Below are positions 24,757 to 33,180 of a stretch of DNA of 64,000 nt, in pieces (within the stretch, counting starts at the first letter, position 1; each line of letters begins with the position of its first letter). A program made the translations under genes and the position numbers. The stretch is taken from assembly GCA_036266075.1 (NCBI GenBank), contig DATANV010000027.1:1-64000 (forward strand), written 5' to 3'. The notes below the pieces were generated by a model. The model did no database searches and was not told the DNA's origin. It was given only the letters and a program-made list of their open reading frames with translations. Source of the DNA: VRUE01 sp036266075. GTDB lineage: Bacteria; Actinomycetota; Thermoleophilia; Solirubrobacterales; 70-9.

Positions 24757-26724
24757 GTGGCGACGGCTGAGATGGAAATCGGCGCAGTGGGCCTGCGCCG
24801 CGCGGCGGAGGGTCGGCTCGGGCAGCTGCTCGTGTCGTCGCCGTTCATCGGCGCGGTGCTGGCGATCCTGACCTGGCCGATCGTCTCGATCGTGCCGGGG
24901 ACTGGTCCCGATCCGTCCTGGGTGGCCGGCCTCTACATGGCACACGGGGAGGGGCTGCGGTTCGGCCCCGACCTCGTCTTCACTTACGGCCCGCTCGGCT
25001 TCCTCGAGGTGCCGGCGCTCTACGTCCAGGCAATGTGGATCCTCGCGTTCCTCTACCAGGCGTTCCTCCACGTCGCCCTGGCGATCTCGCTGCTGTGGGT
25101 CGCGCGGCGCGCGCTCCCGCTCGCTGTCGCCGCGGCGCTCTGCTTCGTCCTGCAGGTGATCGGCTTGCTGGAGGGCGCTGCTGTCCTGCTCGCCTTCGTC
25201 TGGTGTTTCATCGCGCTCGACGAGCGGGCGCCGCGATTCGCCGTCCCCCTGGTGGCAATCGGCGGTGGCGCCCTCGGCGCGATCGAGCTGCTCGGCAAGG
25301 TGAACTACGGGATCGCGATCCTCTGTCTCGCCGCCATGGTCGTCCTGGTGGCGCCGGGGCGTCGGCGCAATTGCGCTCTGTTCGCAGCGACCGCCCTCGG
25401 CGTGTTCGCCTCGGCGTGGTTCGCCGGCGGTCAGGATCTCTCGACTCTGCCCGACTTCGCTTCTCGGACCGCCTGGGTCGTCTCCGGCTATTCGGGCGCG
25501 ATGGGGACCGACATCGGCGCGCACGCCTGGGAGCGGATCGCGGCGCTCGCGGCGATGGCGCTGCTCGTCACGGGCGCCGCGGCCGCCGGCTGGCGGGCGC
25601 CCTGGCCGCGCCGCATCGCCTCGGTTGCGCTGGCGACGCTCTTCTCGTTCATGGCGTTCAAGCAGGGATTCGTGCGCCAGGGGCTCGGCAACACGCCGGA
25701 ATTCTTCGCGCTGGTCGCCGCTGCGGGGCTGGCGGTCGCGTCGCGCCTGCCGAGGCAGAGCCTGTGGATCGGCGCTCTGCGCCGGGCCGCGCCGCTGGCG
25801 GGGGTCGCCGTGGTCGCCCCGCTGACGGTCCTCGCCCTGATCGTGCTGCCGACGCCGTCGCTCTGGCACTCGCTGCAACCGCGACCGCACGTCGAGTACA
25901 TGCGGCAGGGATTCGAGGCGCTCCTCTCGGGGGGAGAGCGAGAGCGACTGACCGGGGAAGCGCGGCGTTCGATGCGGGCGACCTACCGGCTCGACCCCCG
26001 CATTCTCCGTGCGCTCGGCAGCCGTCCCGTGCACGTCGATCCCTGGGAGGTCGGCGTGGCATGGGCGTACGGGCTCGCCTGGCAGCCGCTGCCGACGATG
26101 CAGAGCTACCTCGCCTACACGCCGGCTCTCGACCGGCTGAACGCGACGGCGTTGAGTGGGGGCGAGGGCCCGGCGGCGATCCTCCGTCAGAGCCCGCCCG
26201 CGACTGGCGCCGGGGGCTCAGTCGACTCGCGCTATCCCGGCTGGGAGTCGCCGGCGGCGATGCGGGCGATGCTCTGCCACTACCGCCCGGCGGTAACCGG
26301 TCCCCGCTGGCAGCTGCTCGAGCGAACCGCAAACCGCTGTGGCGCGGTCCGGCCGCTCGGCGTCGTGCGCTCGCAGACCGGCCGCCAGATCGCGGTGCCG
26401 CCTCCGCCCGCGGCCGGCGAGCTTGTCTTCGCCAAGGTCGCAGGCCTCGGCGTCGGCGGCTGGGAAGCGTTGCGTACTGCGCTTTACCGCGCCCGCGAAA
26501 GGACCGTGACGCTCGGCGCCAAGGGGGCCTGGAGGCTGCCGCCGGCCACCCCCGAAGACGGTCTGCTCGTCTCGGCGCCACGCGCGATCGACTACCCAGG
26601 GCGTTTCCGGCTCGCGCCGGACGTTCGTGCCCTCTCCTTCGGGATTGCCGGCGCGTCGCCACGCCCGCTGACGGTTGAGTTCTTCGCCCAGCGGGTCGAT
26701 AGGGAGCCATGGCCTCGGCGCTGA
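24757..26724 (+). CDS. Polytopic membrane protein, possible GT-C type glycosyltransferase
   Basis: It is 655 aa, starting at GTG. About ten hydrophobic segments fill residues 25-365, and the remaining 290 residues form a soluble extracytoplasmic domain. The loop after the first helix (GTGPDPSWVAGL, FGPDLVFTYGPLGFL) resembles the first loop of membrane glycosyltransferases, but I cannot point to a definite catalytic Asp pair, so the assignment is tentative. It overlaps the next membrane protein by 16 bp, so the two are made together. Confidence 0.6.
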   Translation: MATAEMEIGAVGLRRAAEGRLGQLLVSSPFIGAVLAILTWPIVSIVPGTGPDPSWVAGLYMAHGEGLRFGPDLVFTYGPLGFLEVPALYVQAMWILAFLYQAFLHVALAISLLWVARRALPLAVAAALCFVLQVIGLLEGAAVLLAFVWCFIALDERAPRFAVPLVAIGGGALGAIELLGKVNYGIAILCLAAMVVLVAPGRRRNCALFAATALGVFASAWFAGGQDLSTLPDFASRTAWVVSGYSGAMGTDIGAHAWERIAALAAMALLVTGAAAAGWRAPWPRRIASVALATLFSFMAFKQGFVRQGLGNTPEFFALVAAAGLAVASRLPRQSLWIGALRRAAPLAGVAVVAPLTVLALIVLPTPSLWHSLQPRPHVEYMRQGFEALLSGGERERLTGEARRSMRATYRLDPRILRALGSRPVHVDPWEVGVAWAYGLAWQPLPTMQSYLAYTPALDRLNATALSGGEGPAAILRQSPPATGAGGSVDSRYPGWESPAAMRAMLCHYRPAVTGPRWQLLERTANRCGAVRPLGVVRSQTGRQIAVPPPPAAGELVFAKVAGLGVGGWEALRTALYRARERTVTLGAKGAWRLPPATPEDGLLVSAPRAIDYPGRFRLAPDVRALSFGIAGASPRPLTVEFFAQRVDREPWPRR

Positions 26725-27908
26725 GACGGAGTCTGCCGTTTGCGCTGGTCTTCGCCGCCAGCGTTTGGCTTGCCTCGAGCATCGCCGCGACCGGCGATTG
26801 GGACAGCGACTCCTGGCCCGCGGTCAGCGCCCTCAGCCACGGTCGCATGGGGGACTACCTCTCCGCGAAGGCGATGATGGGCCCCTTCTCGACCCTGGTC
26901 CAGGCGCCGTTCGCAGCCGTCTCGGGCGGCGGCGAGGAGCTCCACGTTTACCGCTGGGCCGCGTTCCCCTGCCTGCTCGCGCTCGGTCTGCTCGCTCTGT
27001 ACCTGGCGAGGATCGCCGGCCGGCGCGGCGCCACTCCGCTGACGCAGGTCCTGCTCGCCGCGCTCTGCCTGGTCAACCCGCTGACGATCGAGGCGCTGCA
27101 GAGCGGCCACCCGGAGGAGCTGCTGACGGCCGCTCTGGCCGTCGGGGCGGTCGCCGCGGCGAGCGAGAACCGCCGCTGGACGACCGCGATCCTGCTCGGG
27201 CTGGCCCTGGCATCGAAGCAGTGGGCGGTGATCGCCATCCTGCCGGCGTTGATGGCCCTGCCGGAGCGGCGTCTGCGCGTTGGTTTGGCTGCAGCAGCGA
27301 TTGTCGCGGCACTGGTCCTACCGGGGATCGTCGCCGCGCCCGGCTCGTTCGCCGAGGTCCACCAGCACGCCGCCTCGACCGGCCGCATCGTCACGCCCTG
27401 GAGCGTCTGGTACCCGGCCGCCAGCGTCAACACCCAGCTCTACCACGTCGACGGCACCACGCTGGTGGCCCAGGTCCACCAGCTGCCTCCGGTCGTCGGC
27501 ACGGTGTCGCATCCAGTGATAGTGCTGTTGGTGCTGGTCGTGCCGCTGGGCCTCGCCGCTAGGCGCGGCCGGCTCGGGCTCTCCGGCGCCGACGCGATGG
27601 CGCTGCTCGCCCTGCTGGCACTGCTGCGCTGTGCCCTGGATCCGCTCGACAACGTCTACTACCACGCCCCTCTCCTGCTGGCGCTGATCGGCTGGGATGC
27701 GCTCGCCCCGCGCGGCCTGCCGTTGCGGGCGCTCGCGGGCGCGGCGATTGCCCTCCTCTTTCGCCACTGGTCGCTGCACCTAACCGACCTCGTCGCCTAC
27801 AACGACGCCTACGTCGCGGTCGTCGTGCTAGCCGGCGCCGCGATAGCCGTGACGCTGTTCCGTCCCGGCCGCAGGTTTACGGCTTATCCCGCCGCTGCCC
27901 CCGCTTAG
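26709..27908 (+). CDS. Polytopic membrane protein, GT87-like
   Basis: It is 399 aa with 9-11 predicted membrane helices. The region after helix 1 (ATGDWDSDSWPAVSALSHG) and the segments SGHPEELLTAALAVGA and LALASKQWAVIAILPAL recall the GT87/GT39 polyprenyl-phosphate-dependent glycosyltransferases, which move sugars on the outer face of the membrane. It starts inside the previous gene. With its partner it may modify a surface glycan or glycoprotein; the pilin gene follows, but no direct link can be shown. Confidence 0.6.
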   Translation: MASALRRSLPFALVFAASVWLASSIAATGDWDSDSWPAVSALSHGRMGDYLSAKAMMGPFSTLVQAPFAAVSGGGEELHVYRWAAFPCLLALGLLALYLARIAGRRGATPLTQVLLAALCLVNPLTIEALQSGHPEELLTAALAVGAVAAASENRRWTTAILLGLALASKQWAVIAILPALMALPERRLRVGLAAAAIVAALVLPGIVAAPGSFAEVHQHAASTGRIVTPWSVWYPAASVNTQLYHVDGTTLVAQVHQLPPVVGTVSHPVIVLLVLVVPLGLAARRGRLGLSGADAMALLALLALLRCALDPLDNVYYHAPLLLALIGWDALAPRGLPLRALAGAAIALLFRHWSLHLTDLVAYNDAYVAVVVLAGAAIAVTLFRPGRRFTAYPAAAPA

Positions 27909-27925
27909 TTGTCCACAAGACTGAG

Positions 27926-27962
27926 TTTTTGGGGGACGAAGTCCAAATTTCGGGGATCAAGT
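27926..27962 (+). repeat. Short direct repeats resembling an IS end
   Basis: TTTTTGGGGGACGAAGT and AATTTCGGGGATCAAGT are imperfect direct repeats with a 20-bp period, directly after the GT87-like gene. Such repeated GGGGA-AAGT units occur at transposase-binding ends of some insertion sequences; no transposase is near. Confidence 0.3.
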
Positions 27963-28008
27963 GTTGAAGGCAGCGGCCGATTAGGCCTCTGTGATGAATC
28001 TGCCAGTG

Positions 28009-28096
28009 CCTCGGTGCAAAAGGCAAACCCGCTGCGAAGCGGGGGCGCAAAGCCTCGGGGCTCCCATTGCGGGAGCCGGCCGGGTTACCACCGGGG
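28009..28096 (+). ncRNA. Cyclic-di-GMP class I riboswitch (GEMM-I)
   Basis: The element has the GEMM-I layout. An outer P1 helix pairs CCTCGGTG (28009-28016) with CACCGGGG (28089-28096). Then come the conserved AAAGGCAAACC, a P2 hairpin closed by the GCGA tetraloop (CCCGCT-GCGA-AGCGGG), the conserved GGCGCAAAGCC, a P3 arm (GGCTCCC-ATTGC-GGGAGCC) and GCCGGGTTACC. These blocks match the known cyclic-di-GMP binding core and tetraloop-receptor arrangement. It stands about 70 nt before the major pilin start, so pilin synthesis should respond to cyclic-di-GMP. The switching mechanism (on or off, transcription or translation) is not clear from the sequence. Confidence 0.9.
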
Positions 28097-28166
28097 TCGA
28101 CAGACACCACGTGGCTTCAAGCGACGGGGCTCTGGCGCAAACGATTAGGACCATAGGAGGTCTCTA

Positions 28167-28643
28167 ATGTTTCTCCAGAATCTCCGGGCCAAAGTAGGCG
28201 CCCGGCTCAGCGGCGACAGGGAGGCCGGCTTCACGCTGATCGAGCTCCTCGTCGTGATGCTCATCCTCGGAATCCTGGCCGCCATCGCGCTGCCCGCCTT
28301 CTTCAACCAGAAGGAAAAGGCTGGCGACGCCAAGGCCAAGGAGTACGTCCACACGGCCCAGGTGGCGATGGAGACGTGCGCTACCGAAAACGCCAACAAA
28401 TACAGCACCACCGCCTGCGACCAGTCGGGCCTGCACGCGATCGAGCCGACCATCCCGGCCACCGGCGGCGGCTACACGATCACCCCGAACACCCCCACCG
28501 GCGGCTACACGCTCAAAAACAAAGCAGCCGGCGGCCTCGAAAACACGTTCGAACTCAAACGCGAAGCCGATGGCTCGCTCGTCTACGACTGCACCACCGA
28601 AGGCAAAGGTGGCTGCCCGTCGGGCGGAGACTGGGGCAAATAG
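28167..28643 (+). CDS. pilA: Major type IV pilin (prepilin)
   Basis: It is 158 aa with a strong AGGAGG ribosome site 6 nt before the ATG. The prepilin leader ends at EAG followed by FTLIELLVVMLILGILAAIALP, the class IV pilin helix including the Glu at position 5 that is needed for assembly. PilD would cut after the Gly and methylate the Phe. The globular head has four cysteines (ETCAT, TACDQ, YDCTT, GGCPS), which could form two disulfides. Codons are GAG/AAG through the helix and GAA/AAA in the head. A riboswitch precedes it, and a strong terminator follows. Confidence 0.93.
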   Translation: MFLQNLRAKVGARLSGDREAGFTLIELLVVMLILGILAAIALPAFFNQKEKAGDAKAKEYVHTAQVAMETCATENANKYSTTACDQSGLHAIEPTIPATGGGYTITPNTPTGGYTLKNKAAGGLENTFELKREADGSLVYDCTTEGKGGCPSGGDWGK

Positions 28644-28688
28644 TCGTCCCGGCCTGATCACCTTGGCATGAGCCGGGTGAGACGTGAC

Positions 28689-28715
28689 GAGAGGCGGGCC
28701 TTGTGCCCGCCTCTC
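28689..28715 (+). terminator. Terminator after pilA
   Basis: GAGAGGCGGGC and GCCCGCCTCTC form an 11-bp stem around a 5-nt loop, followed by GCTTT. It would separate an abundant pilA message from the genes behind it. Confidence 0.75.
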
Positions 28716-28827
28716 GCTTTGCGGGCGCTCACTCCACGCCTTTCGCGTCCCGTAGGACCACTGGACGGCTGGCCCAGGCCGAGCTGCAGAGCTAAACGGA
28801 TGGTCGATCGGAGCCGATAGGAGGCTG

Positions 28828-31203
28828 ATGTCGGCATCGCCGAGAAAAGCGCCTTGCGCCCTGCGCGGGGCGTTGGCCGTGCTCGCCGCCGCGCTGGCTG
28901 TGTCCGTCGTGGCGCCGTCCGCGGCCGCTGCCGCCGACGCCCACTACGAGGGCATTGCCGCCGACGGCTCGGTCGCCTTCTTCAGCACCGTCGACAAACT
29001 CGTGCCTGGCGACACCGACCTCAAGCGCGACGTCTACCAGCGGTCCTTCGACGTCGGGGTCGAAAGCTACGTCACCCGCGACGTCTCGGTCGGACCGACG
29101 GGTGGCAACAATGCCTTCGACGCGCAGTACCTCGGCAACGACGAAAGCGGCCAGCTGATCTTCTTCTCGACCGCCGAGCGACTGACGGCGAGCGACACCG
29201 ATAGCGCCACCGACGTCTATGTGCGCGACCTCCTGGAAGGCAAAACCGCCCTGGTCTCTGCCGGGGCGTCGTCCTGCCTCGCCTCGAAATGCGGCAACGC
29301 CGACATTGCCGCCATCGCCGTCGGCGGCGGCATCGTCGCCGACGGCAGCCGCGTCTTCTTCGCGACCGAAGAGAGTCTCTCTCCCGCCGACGAAGACGCA
29401 GCGATCGACGTCTACGCGCGCGATCTCGGCCCCGGCGGCGACACCGAGCTCACCTCGGTCGGCACCGGGTCGGATCCGGCACTCTTCCTCGGAGCCTCGG
29501 CCGGCGGCTCGAGGGCGATCTTCACGACCGCCGCGGCGCTCCTCCCGCAGGACCAGGACGGCGAAACCGATCTCTACCTGCGCGACCTGTCGAGCAGCGA
29601 AACGAAGCTCGTCTCGACGCCGGGGGCGGCGGGTGCCTGCCCAATCGGCCTCAGCTGCAAACCCACCAACAGCACCATCTCGATCAACGGCGCGCACGTC
29701 TTCTTCGAGACCAACGAACGGATCTCGGCGGAAGACACCGACAGCAAACAGGACGTCTACGACTGGTCGAGCGGCACGGCATCGCTGGCCTCGCGCGCCG
29801 CCTCTCCCGGCAACGGCACCGACAATGCCCTCTTCGAAGGCGCCTCTGCCGACGGCACCGAGGTCTTCTTCTCCACCGACGAACAGCTGGTCGGCGATGC
29901 CGACGGCGCCAAGGACGTCTACCTGCGCAGCAACGGCTCCTCGACCGAGCTGGTCTCCGGCGGAGATGGCTCCTGCGCGGCGATCGAATACTGCGAGAAA
30001 CCGGCCACCCTGCGCTGGGTCTCGGCCGACGGATCGATCGCCGTGCTCAGCAGCGAAGAGCCGCTGCTCGCGGCGGATGACGACGCCTCCTTCGACATCT
30101 ATGCGCGTGCCCTGCCGGGCGGTCCGACGACCCTCGTTTCGCGCGCCGGCTCGCCCTGCGGTGATCCCGAATGCGGCGATGGCCCTTACAACGCCAACTT
30201 CGCCGGTGCCTCGGCGAGCGGCTCGCATCAGTTCTTCGTCACCGAAGAGCAGATGGTCGAAGCCGACGAAGACGCGTCGACCGACGTCTACGACCGCAGC
30301 GGCGGCACGACGACCCTGATCTCCACGGGTCCGATCAACGGCAACGGCCCCTACGAAGCGCAGCTGCAGGGAGTCTCGACGGACGGATCGCGGACCTTCT
30401 TCATCACCGGCGAGCGGTTGACCAGCGAAGACGGGGACAGCGGCCAGGAAGACGTCTACTCGCGCTCGGGCGCGGGGACCCTGCTCGTCTCCGCGGCAAA
30501 CAACCCGGAACTGGAACTAGGGCCGCCGCCGCCGGTGCTGGAAGAAACCAGCCCCGAATCGCCCGGCAGCTCGACGGAACCGCGGGTGATCGGCTCCGAG
30601 CCGGAGGTCGAAGCCTCGATCAAGCTCTACGCGACCCCCGACTGCTCCGGCGAACCGGTGGCCACGGGCAGCGCCGAACAGCTCGCCGAACCGGGGATCT
30701 TGGTGAAAGTCCTGCCCGGCTCGACGACGACCTTCCGGGCGACCGCCGAAGCCGAAGGCTTCGCCTCCGCCTGCTCGCAGCCACTCTCCTACACCCAGCA
30801 GGACCCGACTCTGCCGCCCAACGAAGAAACCGGCGGAGGGGGCGGGAGCGGGGGAGCCGGCGGCGGCTCCGGCCCGCTTGGCACGCCCGGTTCGACGCCT
30901 CCGCCCGTCCCGAGGACCCCCAAGGGCGTGCCGTACGTGACTCCGGTGACGCGGATCACCTATGGCCCCGCCTCCAAGACGCGGCAGCGCCGGCCCGTCT
31001 TCCGTTTCGCCGACACGACCGGGCAGCCCGGTACCAGCTTCCTCTGCAAGGTCGACCGAGCGGCTTGGAAGTCATGCGGCTCGCCGCTGCGGTTGAAGCC
31101 GGTCGCGGTCGGTAGGCACGTCTTCGAGGTGAAGGGAGTCAACGCCGCCGGAGCCGCCGAGGTGCAGCCGGTCAAGCGCAGCTTCAAGGTGGTCTCGCGA
31201 TGA
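28828..31203 (+). CDS. Secreted beta-propeller-like protein of the pilus operon
   Basis: It is 791 aa with a signal peptide (residues 10-36, AAAA-D). Residues 38-560 hold about ten repeats of 45-55 residues with the pattern DG(S/T)xVFFxTxExLxxxDxDxxxDVYxRD, as in WD40/TolB-like propellers with acidic, possibly calcium-binding loops. Two Cys-pair insertions (CLASKCG, CGDPECG) recur. A Gly/Ser/Pro linker follows, and then a C-terminal Ig-like domain (residues 705-790: FRFADTTG, FLCKVDRAAWKSCGSP, HVFEVKGVNAAG) known from many surface proteins of this class. Its stop overlaps the next start by 4 bp (ATGA), coupling it to the minor pilins; it may sit on the pilus or help adhesion. Confidence 0.75.
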   Translation: MSASPRKAPCALRGALAVLAAALAVSVVAPSAAAAADAHYEGIAADGSVAFFSTVDKLVPGDTDLKRDVYQRSFDVGVESYVTRDVSVGPTGGNNAFDAQYLGNDESGQLIFFSTAERLTASDTDSATDVYVRDLLEGKTALVSAGASSCLASKCGNADIAAIAVGGGIVADGSRVFFATEESLSPADEDAAIDVYARDLGPGGDTELTSVGTGSDPALFLGASAGGSRAIFTTAAALLPQDQDGETDLYLRDLSSSETKLVSTPGAAGACPIGLSCKPTNSTISINGAHVFFETNERISAEDTDSKQDVYDWSSGTASLASRAASPGNGTDNALFEGASADGTEVFFSTDEQLVGDADGAKDVYLRSNGSSTELVSGGDGSCAAIEYCEKPATLRWVSADGSIAVLSSEEPLLAADDDASFDIYARALPGGPTTLVSRAGSPCGDPECGDGPYNANFAGASASGSHQFFVTEEQMVEADEDASTDVYDRSGGTTTLISTGPINGNGPYEAQLQGVSTDGSRTFFITGERLTSEDGDSGQEDVYSRSGAGTLLVSAANNPELELGPPPPVLEETSPESPGSSTEPRVIGSEPEVEASIKLYATPDCSGEPVATGSAEQLAEPGILVKVLPGSTTTFRATAEAEGFASACSQPLSYTQQDPTLPPNEETGGGGGSGGAGGGSGPLGTPGSTPPPVPRTPKGVPYVTPVTRITYGPASKTRQRRPVFRFADTTGQPGTSFLCKVDRAAWKSCGSPLRLKPVAVGRHVFEVKGVNAAGAAEVQPVKRSFKVVSR

Positions 31204-31760
31204 GGCGTCTGCGGCTGGACAGCGAGGAGGGCATGACCCTGATCGAGATGCTCGTCGCGGCGACGATGAGCGTCGTGCTGGTCGCCGCCGCCTCCTCGAT
31301 GCTGATCAGCGCGGTTCGCACCCAGCCGAAATTGAGCAAGCGGGCGCAGAACATCTCAACCGCTCGCGTCGCCTTGGAGCGGATGACGCGCGAGATCCGC
31401 AACGGGATCGCCGTCTACGAAGCGAGCGGCTCGAAAGTGTCCTTCAAGACGCAAGTGCGCACCACCAGCTGCGGCAGCGGCACCGCCTCGACGGCCGGCC
31501 AGCCGGCGATCCAGTGCCGCGTCACCTACTCCTGCACGACCACCGCCTGCACCCGCACCGAGACGGCGCCCGAAGTGACCAGCGGCGGCACGCCCGTGGC
31601 GATCGTCAGCGGCCTCGACAGCAGCAAAGTCTTCACCTACTCGCCCGAAGACGAACCCACCTACATCGGCGTCACCCTGCACATCCCCAACCCCGAAGGC
31701 AGCGACGACCTGGTGGTCAGCGACGGCGCCGGCCTGCGCACGCTGAGCCTCCCCAACTGA
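31200..31760 (+). CDS. Minor pilin, PilW/PilJ-type prepilin
   Basis: It is 186 aa. The prepilin signal SEEG is followed by MTLIEMLVAATMSVVLVAAASSML, with Glu at position 5 of the mature protein. The following helix (ARVALERMTREIRNGIAVYE) is typical of PilW/PilJ-like and GspJ-like minor pilins. The head contains a cysteine cluster (SCGSG, QCRVTYSC, ACTRT). It overlaps both neighbours by a few bases, so it is translated in a coupled series. It would prime or tip the pilus. Confidence 0.85.
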   Translation: MRRLRLDSEEGMTLIEMLVAATMSVVLVAAASSMLISAVRTQPKLSKRAQNISTARVALERMTREIRNGIAVYEASGSKVSFKTQVRTTSCGSGTASTAGQPAIQCRVTYSCTTTACTRTETAPEVTSGGTPVAIVSGLDSSKVFTYSPEDEPTYIGVTLHIPNPEGSDDLVVSDGAGLRTLSLPN

Positions 31761-33178
31761 TGGTGCGGCTCTGGCTCAACAAGCGCACGGATGGGGCCGG
31801 CTCCGAGTCGGGGTTGACGATCGTGGAGGTGCTGGTCGCCGCGATCGTCCTCGTGCTCGGCGCCGCGGCCACCTTCGGCATCCTCGCCGCGGCCGCCCGC
31901 AACGGCCAGCGTGCCAAGGCGACGCAGGTCGCCCTCGACCTCGCCCAGGAAGAGCTGGAGCGGCTGCACGGCATCCCCTACGAAAACCTGGCCGTCAGCT
32001 CGCAGCCAAAAACCTCGACCAGCGTCCTCAATCCCGCCTACCGCGTCAAAGGCAGCGAATACGCGCTCAAACGCAGCCCGCTGGGGGAATACGGACAGCT
32101 CGTGATCGACGCCGAAAAAGGGATCAGCCCGGAATCGGAATTCTTCAGCGGCGACACCGAACACGGGGGCATCAAGGGCACTCTCTTCCGCTACGTGGTC
32201 TGGCGCAACGACCCCAGCTGCCCAGATTCCAAATGCCCCGGCGCCCAGGACTACAAGCAGATCGTCGTCGCGGTGAAACCGGACAAGCCGGTCAGCCAGT
32301 CGGGCGACAGCGGCTACGTCGAAGTGCAGTCGCAGCTGACCGACCCCGAAATCGCCGAAGCAGAAGGCGGAGGCGGTCCCGAAGCGCCGCCCGGGCCGAC
32401 CGTCACCGCCCAACAGTTCTACCTCTCCGATACTGCCTGCGCGGCGAACGGCAAAACGACCAGGGCGGAAATCACCGGCGATCACCTCTTGCACAACACG
32501 CTCGGCACCTGCGCCAGCGGCCTGCGGACGGGCACCACCCTTGGGGCGCCCGATGCGCTGCTGCTGAGCGGCCCGCCCGACCCGGCGCCCGAAGACCCGG
32601 CGCTGCCGGCGCTTCACGACTACTCCGACGACTTCTACCTCGAGCCGACGCCCGACACTGACAAGGGCGTGCAGATCCGCCGCGACGACACGCCGGAATG
32701 CCACTACGACCCGACCGGCACGACCAATCCCGAGTCGCAGGTGCACCGCTGGGTGACCGATCCGATGCCGTCCAAATTCGAAATGGGCGGAAAAGCGACG
32801 CTCGAGTTCTACACCCGCACGCTCAACGACGCGCTCTACACCGGCGCCCTCTGCGTCTACCTCTTCGATCGCTCAGAAGAAGGCTCGCCGCCGGTGGCCA
32901 CCGACACGCGGCTGACCAAGAAAGGCAGCGGCTCCGCCTACTGGGTCTACGAACCGGAGGGAACCGGCTTCTGGCCGCGAAACGTGTGGACCAAGGTGCG
33001 CCTGACGATGGAATTCGAAAAAGCTCCCCATTACGTGGAAAAAAACCATCGGCTGGGGATCGCGCTCAGCGTCGACCGCGCCTACACGCCGGCTGACGCG
33101 ATCCCGATCATGTACGACCACCCGGACTACCCGACCCGGATCGAGGTCGACAGCCTGACGCCGCTTGCAGGCGGCTAG
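31760..33178 (+). CDS. Minor pilin (PilV-type) with a large C-terminal domain
   Basis: It is 472 aa from an ATG that overlaps the preceding TGA. The prepilin segment is SESG followed by LTIVEVLVAAIVLVLGAAATFGIL, then the AKATQVALDLAQEELERL helix found in PilV/GspI-like proteins. After a Pro/Gly-rich spacer (residues about 205-220) comes a domain of about 240 residues (AQQFYLSD..., FEMGGKATLEFYTRTL, HRLGIALSVDRAYTPADAIPIMYDHPDYPTRIEV in parts) that looks like a beta-sandwich of the galactose-binding or X-Pro-dipeptidase C-terminal type. Such a long head is unusual for a PilV-type minor pilin. Confidence 0.8.
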   Translation: MVRLWLNKRTDGAGSESGLTIVEVLVAAIVLVLGAAATFGILAAAARNGQRAKATQVALDLAQEELERLHGIPYENLAVSSQPKTSTSVLNPAYRVKGSEYALKRSPLGEYGQLVIDAEKGISPESEFFSGDTEHGGIKGTLFRYVVWRNDPSCPDSKCPGAQDYKQIVVAVKPDKPVSQSGDSGYVEVQSQLTDPEIAEAEGGGGPEAPPGPTVTAQQFYLSDTACAANGKTTRAEITGDHLLHNTLGTCASGLRTGTTLGAPDALLLSGPPDPAPEDPALPALHDYSDDFYLEPTPDTDKGVQIRRDDTPECHYDPTGTTNPESQVHRWVTDPMPSKFEMGGKATLEFYTRTLNDALYTGALCVYLFDRSEEGSPPVATDTRLTKKGSGSAYWVYEPEGTGFWPRNVWTKVRLTMEFEKAPHYVEKNHRLGIALSVDRAYTPADAIPIMYDHPDYPTRIEVDSLTPLAGG

Positions 33179-33180
33179 CG

